Positions 61,076 through 64,000 of a stretch of DNA of 64,000 nucleotides are shown here, piece after piece. Position 1 is the first letter of the stretch, and each line of letters starts with the position of its first letter. Position numbers and translations under genes: made by a program. The stretch is taken from positions 1,138,001-1,202,000 of the forward strand of contig NZ_JACVAU010000001.1 of assembly GCF_014852005.1 (NCBI RefSeq), written 5' to 3'. The stretch is from Pseudoxanthomonas sp. PXM03. Lineage in GTDB: Bacteria; Pseudomonadota; Gammaproteobacteria; Xanthomonadales; Xanthomonadaceae. The notes under the pieces are model-generated. The model saw only the letters and a program-made list of their open reading frames with translations. It had not been told where the DNA came from and did not search any database.

Positions 61076-62686
61076 ATGAGCGGCAGGTTGCTGCGTTCGG
61101 CCGCCGTCTTCAGCTCCATGACCTTCCTGTCCCGGCTCTCGGGACTGGTCCGGGACCAGGTCTACGCCCATGTCTTCGGAGCGGGCGGGATGATGGACGC
61201 CTTCTTCGTGGCGTTCCGGATCCCCAATTTCATGCGGCGGCTCTCGGCCGAAGGGTCGTTCTCGATGGCCTTCGTCCCGGTGCTGGCCGAGTACAAGGCC
61301 ACCCGCAGCGCGCAGGAGGTCAAGGCTCTGGTCGATCGGGTGGCCGGTACCCTGGCGGCCGCGCTGATGGTGCTGACCGCCATCGTCATCCTGCTGGCGC
61401 CGCAGATCGCCGGCCTGATCGCGCCGAACTTCGATGCCGCGCAGATGGCGATGCTGACCGACCTGCTGCGCATCACGTTCCCCTACGCGCTGTTCATCTC
61501 GCTGGCGTCGCTGGTCGGCGCTGTGCTCAACAGCTACCAGCGTTTCGCCGTCCCGGCGCTGTCGCCGGTACTGCTGAATGTGGCGATGATCTCGGCGGCG
61601 CTGTCCGCCAAGCACTGGTTCGGCAGTTCGGTGATGGTGCTGGGGTGGGGCGTGTTCATCGCCGGCGTACTGCAGTTGGGGTTCCAGTTGCCGTCGCTGT
61701 TCCGGCTCGGCCTGCTGCCGCGCCCGCGGCTGGACTTCGCCCATGCCGGCGTGCGCAGGATCCTGACCCTGATGGTGCCCACGCTGTTCGGCTCCTCGGT
61801 GACCCAGTTCAACCTGCTGCTCAATACATGGATCGCCGCGCTGCTGGTCAGCGGCAGTGTCAGCTGGCTGTACTACAGCGACCGCCTGCTGGAATTCCCG
61901 CTGGGCATGTTCGGTGTCGCCATCGGCACGGTAATCCTGCCGCACCTGTCCAGCCGCCATGCCGAAACCGACCCGGACGGTTACTCGAAGGGTCTGGACT
62001 GGGGCTTCCGGCTTTGCCTGCTGATCGGCCTGCCGGCCTGCACCGGGTTGGTCCTGTGCGCCCAGCCGCTTCTGTCGACGCTGTTCCAGTACGGCCAGTT
62101 CGACGCCACGGACGTGCAGATGGCCAGCTGGAGTCTGATGGCCCAGTCCATCGCCGTGCCCGCCTTCCTGCTGGTGAAGGTACTGGCACCGGCGTTCTAT
62201 TCGCGCCAGGACACCCGCACCCCGGTGAAGGCCGCGATCGTGGCGGTTCTGACCAATGCGCTGTGCACGCTGCTGTTCTTCGCCGCGATGCTCTACGGCA
62301 CGGAGCCCGGCCGCCAGGCGCTGGAGGCGGCCGGTGGCAACCTGAAGAATGCGCTAGGCCAAGTGCAGGGCGCCCACGCGCTGCTGGCGTTAGCCATCGC
62401 CATCGCCGGCTGGGTCAATGCGTTGCAACTGGCCTGGCTGCTGCGGAAGGCAGGCGTCTATCGCCGCCAGCCGGGGTGGGGTCGCTTCCTCCGCCAGATC
62501 GGTGTGGCGACATTCGCCATGACGCTGGTGGTGCTGGCATTCCGGCTGGCCTGGCCGGACTGGTCGGCTTGGGCGTGGTGGGAACGAGGGTGGCGCCTGG
62601 CGGTGACGGTGGGCGCGGGCGGCGCGCTCTACGGCGGCCTGCTCTGGCTGCAGGGCATCCGTCCACGTGACCTGCGTGGGCATTGA
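61076..62686 (+). CDS. murJ: Lipid II flippase MurJ
   Basis: 536 residues from MSGRLLRSAAVFSSMTFLSR with GGGGGG-type purines before the ATG. About 14 membrane helices of the MVF/MviN family, with SRLSGLVRDQVYAHVFGAGG and RIPNFMRRLSAEGSFSMAFV at the start. It moves lipid II across the inner membrane for peptidoglycan synthesis. The in-frame TTG at 61037 is not used on this view. ribF follows after 83 bp. Confidence 0.96.
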   Translation: MSGRLLRSAAVFSSMTFLSRLSGLVRDQVYAHVFGAGGMMDAFFVAFRIPNFMRRLSAEGSFSMAFVPVLAEYKATRSAQEVKALVDRVAGTLAAALMVLTAIVILLAPQIAGLIAPNFDAAQMAMLTDLLRITFPYALFISLASLVGAVLNSYQRFAVPALSPVLLNVAMISAALSAKHWFGSSVMVLGWGVFIAGVLQLGFQLPSLFRLGLLPRPRLDFAHAGVRRILTLMVPTLFGSSVTQFNLLLNTWIAALLVSGSVSWLYYSDRLLEFPLGMFGVAIGTVILPHLSSRHAETDPDGYSKGLDWGFRLCLLIGLPACTGLVLCAQPLLSTLFQYGQFDATDVQMASWSLMAQSIAVPAFLLVKVLAPAFYSRQDTRTPVKAAIVAVLTNALCTLLFFAAMLYGTEPGRQALEAAGGNLKNALGQVQGAHALLALAIAIAGWVNALQLAWLLRKAGVYRRQPGWGRFLRQIGVATFAMTLVVLAFRLAWPDWSAWAWWERGWRLAVTVGAGGALYGGLLWLQGIRPRDLRGH

Positions 62687-62769
62687 AGCTGGCCCGGGCG
62701 GCTATACTTCAAGGTCTTGCGACGCAATCCCGGTCCGGCCTGGCATGGTCGACCTTCAGACAGGAATCC

Positions 62770-63717
62770 ATGAGCAGGCTGTTCCGTGACGTCGATGGCG
62801 GGTCTCTGTGCCCGCACGGTAGCGTGGTCTGCATCGGCGCCTTCGATGGCCTCCACTCGGGCCACCGTGCGCTGGTGCGGCATGCGGTGACGCGTGCCCG
62901 TGCGCTGGGCGTGCCGGCGGTGGTGGTCACCTTCGAGCCGCTGCCGCGCGAGTTCTTCGCCAGGGACAACCCGCCGCCGAGGCTGACCCTGGCCCGGGCC
63001 AAAGTCGAAGGCCTGCTTGACCTGGGTGCCGATCATGTCGGCCTGCTGCGTTTCGACGCGAAACTCTCGGCCATGTCGGCCGAAGACTTCGTCCGCACGC
63101 TGCTGGTCGGTCGCCTGGCGGCACGCGAAGTATGGATCGGCCCGGAGTTCCGTTTCGGCCACCGTCGCGGTGGCGACCTCGCCCTCCTGCAGGCGATGGG
63201 GAGCGAACTGGGTTTCAGCGCCGGCGAAATCGAGCCCGTGCACGCCCAGGGTGACCGCGTCTCCAGCACCCGCATCCGCGAAGCGCTGAAGGGTGGCGAC
63301 TTCACCACCGCCACCCGCCTGCTGGGTCGGGCGTATGCGATCGGTGGCCGTGTCGTGCGCGGCAAGCAGCTCGGTCGCACGCTCGGGTTTCCCACCGCCA
63401 ACCTGCGCTTTCCGAAGACGCCGGCCCTGTCCGGCATCTACGCCACCTGGGTACACGGCGTTGGCGACCAGCCCTGGCCGTCGGTGTCCAGCTTCGGCAC
63501 GCGGCCGACAGTGGACGGCGTGGAGCCGTTGCTGGAAGCCCACCTGTTCGACTTCGCCGGTGACCTCTACGGGCGCCATATCGAAGTCGAGTTCGTCGCC
63601 AAGCTGCGCGACGAACTGAAATTCCCCGATCTGCCCAGCCTCACCGAGCAGATGCACCGCGATGCCGACCAGGCGCGCGCCCTCCTTTCCGAACACAAAG
63701 AACGAGCGACGGCGTGA
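62770..63717 (+). CDS. ribF: Bifunctional riboflavin kinase/FAD synthetase
   Basis: 315 residues from [21 protein letters not shown]-terminal FMN adenylyltransferase with [14 protein letters not shown] and [10 protein letters not shown]-terminal flavokinase with [15 protein letters not shown] and [10 protein letters not shown]. Converts riboflavin to FMN and FAD. No FMN riboswitch is seen upstream. The stop overlaps the ileS GTG, as usual for ribF-ileS. Confidence 0.96.
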   Translation: MSRLFRDVDGGSLCPHGSVVCIGAFDGLHSGHRALVRHAVTRARALGVPAVVVTFEPLPREFFARDNPPPRLTLARAKVEGLLDLGADHVGLLRFDAKLSAMSAEDFVRTLLVGRLAAREVWIGPEFRFGHRRGGDLALLQAMGSELGFSAGEIEPVHAQGDRVSSTRIREALKGGDFTTATRLLGRAYAIGGRVVRGKQLGRTLGFPTANLRFPKTPALSGIYATWVHGVGDQPWPSVSSFGTRPTVDGVEPLLEAHLFDFAGDLYGRHIEVEFVAKLRDELKFPDLPSLTEQMHRDADQARALLSEHKERATA

Positions 63718-64000
63718 GCCAGGACTACAAAGCGACCCTCCATCTGCCCGCCACGGATTTCCCGATGCGCGGCGACCTGCCCAAGCGCGAGCCCGACACG
63801 CTGGCCCGCTGGGAAAGCCAGGGCCTGTACGCGCAGCTGCGCGAGAACGCCAAGGGCCGCCCGCTGTTCGTGCTGCACGACGGCCCGCCGTATGCCAACG
63901 GCGCTATCCACCTGGGCCACGCGGTCAACAAGATCCTCAAGGACATCATCGTCAAGTCGAAGTACCTGGCCGGCTTCGATGCGCCGTACATCCCGGGCTG
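63714..64000 (+). CDS. ileS: Isoleucyl-tRNA synthetase (5' part)
   Basis: GTG start at 63714 overlapping the ribF stop (GTGA). The first 95 codons read [20 protein letters not shown] and include the class I signature HLGH ([11 protein letters not shown]) within [10 protein letters not shown]. The rest of the gene is outside the window. lspA would be expected next. Confidence 0.95.
   Translation, partial: MSQDYKATLHLPATDFPMRGDLPKREPDTLARWESQGLYAQLRENAKGRPLFVLHDGPPYANGAIHLGHAVNKILKDIIVKSKYLAGFDAPYIPG

Noticed and set aside
62687..62769. FMN riboswitch in front of ribF
   Set aside because: Only 83 bp, none of the conserved FMN aptamer segments is present.

Overview
The window is a high-GC chromosomal segment from a gammaproteobacterium of the family Xanthomonadaceae (Pseudoxanthomonas, Stenotrophomonas, Xanthomonas or Lysobacter are the natural candidates). 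The case rests on gene order (map-glnD-dapD-arsC-like-dapE-asnB; frr-uppS-cdsA-dxr-rseP-bamA-lpxD; murJ-ribF-ileS), on frequent GTG starts, and on dispersed palindromes with a GTAG-like head of the kind described in Stenotrophomonas. No transposase, integrase, prophage gene or CRISPR array was seen. Most of the window is core genome. Species-level identity cannot be fixed by eye.

Layout. 1-7.9 kb (minus): envelope and translation genes lpxD (cut by the window edge), bamA, rseP, dxr, cdsA, uppS, frr. 8-12.6 kb: a CDF metal exporter, pyrH, a small cupin, an AIM24-family protein and an HDOD-GGDEF protein lie between frr and tsf. 12.8-14.6 kb: tsf and rpsB. 15-23 kb (plus): map, glnD, dapD, a Spx/ArsC-like protein, dapE, then an asparagine-rich leader peptide with a terminator/antiterminator upstream of asnB, and an NTF2-like protein. 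23-31 kb: Ntn-type acylase, bacterioferritin, tpm, parC, a SLC13-type transporter with RCK_C domains, and tRNA-Leu(CAG). 31-38 kb: rnr, a GFA-family protein, rlmB, a DmpA-type peptidase, and a divergent HTH-cupin regulator / EamA exporter pair sharing a large inverted-repeat operator.

38-41 kb holds the most interesting accessory system: hvfA-hvfB-hvfC (minus). HvfA is a secreted peptide with six EGKCG motifs in two triplets, separated by two canonical EF-hand loops. HvfB is a DUF692 multinuclear iron oxidase and HvfC a DUF2063 partner. This is a RiPP locus of the oxazolone/thioamide copper-binding class, with an unusual calcium-binding insert and no HvfX/DoxX gene beside it.

41-48.8 kb is a complete phosphate-starvation block: phoU, pstB, pstA, pstC, two pstS paralogues (one lipoprotein, one secreted) and an OprP-type porin. 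Candidate PhoB boxes lie in front of pstC, both pstS genes and the porin. 49-58 kb: nth with a cysteine-rich unknown, two crotonases, a degenerate FKBP protein, a DUF1289-NudL fusion, a mercaptopyruvate sulfurtransferase, a PCu(A)C copper chaperone, a hotdog thioesterase and uvrA. 58.7-64 kb: rplU-rpmA, obgE, rpsT (GTG start), murJ, ribF and the 5' end of ileS.
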